Positions 62,378-64,000 of a stretch of 64,000 nt of DNA are shown here, piece after piece. The notes below the pieces were generated by a model that worked only from the letters and a program-made list of their open reading frames with translations, searched no databases and had not been told where the DNA came from. The DNA is taken from positions 930,001 to 994,000 of the forward strand of contig NZ_OY764327.1 in NCBI RefSeq assembly GCF_963668385.1, in the 5' to 3' direction. Source of the stretch: an uncultured Carboxylicivirga sp. Lineage in GTDB: Bacteria; Bacteroidota; Bacteroidia; Bacteroidales; Marinilabiliaceae. The number at the start of each line of letters is the position of its first letter. Within the stretch, counting starts at the first letter, position 1. The position numbers and the translations under genes were made by a program.

Positions 62378-64000
62378 TTAAATCTCTAATGGCTTTTTAA
62401 CCTTTTCATCAAGTAAGGCAAAATCCAAAACCTCTGATATTTCCTTCACAAAGTGGAAAGTTAATCCTTCGAGGTACATATCATTGATTTCGTCAATATC
62501 TTTTTTATTATCCTGCGATAGCATAATATCAGTTATACCTGCACGCTTAGCGGCCAAAATCTTTTCTTTAATGCCTCCAACAGGAAGAACCTTACCTCTC
62601 AAGGTAATCTCTCCAGTCATTGCCAAACGCGCTCTGACCTTACGTTGCGTAAAACTAGATGCCAAAGAAGTAACCATTGTAACACCTGCAGACGGTCCAT
62701 CTTTAGGAATAGCACCTTCGGGCACATGAACATGCACATTCCAGTCATCAAAGGTTTCAGTCTTCAATCCAAGCATTGAAGCATTAGCTCGTAAATATTC
62801 AAGAGCTAAAACTGCTGACTCTTTCATTACATCACCCAAGTTACCTGTAAGAGTAAGTTTACCTTTTCCTTTACTGATACTACTTTCAACAAAAAGTATT
62901 TCACCACCAACTGCAGTCCAGGCCAAACCAGTAACCACACCTGCTGTTGAATTATCTTGCCATTTATCTTTTGAAAAACGAGGAATTCCAAGATATTCAG
63001 CTACATCCTTAATAACTAAGTTTTTCTTAATTTCTTCGTCCTTGGCAATCTTCAAAGCTAACTTACGGCATAATTTAGCTAGAACTTTATTTAATTCACG
63101 AACTCCGGATTCACGAGTATATGATTCTACAATATAACCTAAGACATTCTTATTGATCGATAATTTTCCTTTATCAATACCGTGATTCTCCATTTGATGT
63201 GGCAAAAGGTGACGACGCGCAATCTCCACTTTTTCATCAAGTATATATCCACTAACATCAATCAGTTCCATACGGTCAAGCAAAGGCTGAGCAATGTTAC
63301 CAATAGTATTAGCTGTAGCAATAAACATTACATTGGATAAATCAAAATCAACTTCTAAGAAGTTATCATGAAAATGCTCGTTTTGCTCAGGGTCCAACAC
63401 TTCTAGCAGAGCCGAGGCTGGATCACCGTGAAAACTATTACTAATTTTATCTATTTCATCAAGGATAAAAACAGGGTTTGCCGAACCAGCTTTTTTAATA
63501 TTCTGTATGATTCGCCCTGGCATAGCACCAATATATGTTTTTCGATGGCCACGAATTTCGGCTTCATCATGCACACCTCCTAATGACATACGCACATACT
63601 TACGTCCAATCGCATCGGCTACCGATTTTCCCAACGAAGTTTTACCAACTCCCGGAGGTCCATATAAACAAATAATTGGGGATTTTAATTCACCTTTCAG
63701 TTTTAAAACAGCCAGATGTTCAAGAATTCGTTCTTTAACATTATCTAAACCATAATGATCACGGTTCAGAAATTTATCTGCTCTTTTTAAATCGTAATTA
63801 TCCTTAGTATATTCATTCCAAGGAATATCAATTAAGGTTTGCAGGTAATTATATTGTACCGAATATTCTCCAGCTGCAGGATTTAAACGCTGTAACTTGT
63901 CTATCTCTTTATCAAAAAGATCTGCAACTTCTTTACTCCACTTTTTCTTCTCCGCTTTTTCTCTTAAATCACGAACTTCCTGTTCAATAGGACTAGAACC
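62378..64000 (-). CDS. lon: ATP-dependent Lon protease, N-terminus outside the window
   Basis: 540 residues are visible, open to the right edge at 64000. The AAA part has Walker A G-P-P-G-V-G-K-T (about 63660-63635) and F-I-L-D-E-I-D-K. The protease domain has [10 protein letters not shown] with the catalytic Ser and G-G-I-K-E-K with the catalytic Lys. This Ser-Lys peptidase degrades misfolded and regulatory proteins. The missing part is the N-terminal substrate domain; the gene should continue upstream of the window. Confidence 0.97.
   Translation of the reverse strand, partial: GSSPIEQEVRDLREKAEKKKWSKEVADLFDKEIDKLQRLNPAAGEYSVQYNYLQTLIDIPWNEYTKDNYDLKRADKFLNRDHYGLDNVKERILEHLAVLKLKGELKSPIICLYGPPGVGKTSLGKSVADAIGRKYVRMSLGGVHDEAEIRGHRKTYIGAMPGRIIQNIKKAGSANPVFILDEIDKISNSFHGDPASALLEVLDPEQNEHFHDNFLEVDFDLSNVMFIATANTIGNIAQPLLDRMELIDVSGYILDEKVEIARRHLLPHQMENHGIDKGKLSINKNVLGYIVESYTRESGVRELNKVLAKLCRKLALKIAKDEEIKKNLVIKDVAEYLGIPRFSKDKWQDNSTAGVVTGLAWTAVGGEILFVESSISKGKGKLTLTGNLGDVMKESAVLALEYLRANASMLGLKTETFDDWNVHVHVPEGAIPKDGPSAGVTMVTSLASSFTQRKVRARLAMTGEITLRGKVLPVGGIKEKILAAKRAGITDIMLSQDNKKDIDEINDMYLEGLTFHFVKEISEVLDFALLDEKVKKPLEI

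Noticed and set aside
1-64000. tRNA, rRNA, CRISPR arrays, insertion sequences, prophage or integrative element
   Set aside because: I found no cloverleaf-like block, spaced repeats, transposase, integrase or direct-repeat ends; the window reads as core chromosome.
1-64000. Sigma-54 (-24/-12) promoters, given that rpoN is present
   Set aside because: I looked for TGGCAC-N5-TTGC-type sites in the gene gaps and noticed none convincing; a profile scan would be needed to exclude them.

Overview
The window is AT-rich chromosomal DNA from a member of the Bacteroidota. Three things support this: type IX secretion and gliding genes (PorZ, GldA, T9SS-like C-terminal domains), an Alternative Complex III operon, and several promoters of the TTTG / TAnnTTTG type used by this phylum. 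The combination of carotenoid genes, full respiration and sigma-54 suggests a free-living, probably marine, pigmented lineage near Marinilabiliales. That placement is inference from gene content. I see no rRNA, tRNA, CRISPR array, insertion sequence or prophage; it reads as core chromosome with a few accessory pockets.

Layout. 1-7.7 kb: end of a probable universal stress protein, rdgB, porZ, a large membrane-anchored propeller protein, a Gfo/Idh/MocA oxidoreductase and a weak GNAT-like gene. 7.7-13.6 kb: a decayed histidine-kinase-like fragment, then a SiaB-type kinase, a SiaC-type (DUF1987) phosphoprotein, a 1021-residue ABCG-type transporter with extra N-terminal domains, a lipoprotein, and, behind its own promoter, a small exported protein. 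This is the best candidate for a little-described system. 13.6-17.6 kb: a tightly overlapping carotenoid operon on the minus strand (crtI, crtB, a small unknown gene, crtZ, lycopene cyclase). 17.7-34 kb: mostly housekeeping (Hanks-type kinase, rpoN, asnS, ispG, gldA, cls, ribD, prmC, acpH, pdxB, transketolase). 36.4-41.6 kb: a complete zinc-uptake operon (zur-znuA-znuC-znuB-TonB receptor) with two palindromic operators lying on its promoter. 41.6-42.9 kb: a small minus-strand set with COX III-like and COX IV-like subunits and a metal-binding lipoprotein. 43-48 kb: phospholipid genes (psd, cdsA), ftsH, rsfS and birA. 48.5-52 kb: a small regulator/secreted-protein pair, an SRPBCC protein, pyrE, a Nudix hydrolase and a SPOR-like membrane protein. 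52-60 kb: a complete Alternative Complex III operon with six subunits. 60-64 kb: an AI-2E family permease, a degenerate ADP-ribosylglycohydrolase-like protein and most of lon, cut by the window edge.

How the genes connect. IspG (isoprenoid precursors) feeds the Crt enzymes, predicted to give zeaxanthin-type xanthophylls. CdsA, Psd and Cls cover phosphatidate activation, phosphatidylethanolamine and cardiolipin. Complex III passes electrons from quinol to cytochrome c, but the terminal oxidase catalytic subunits are not in the window. Gene starts were chosen by N-terminal family fit, lipoboxes and spacing, because ribosome binding sites are weak in this phylum. Family names come from reading the protein sequences, not from database searches.
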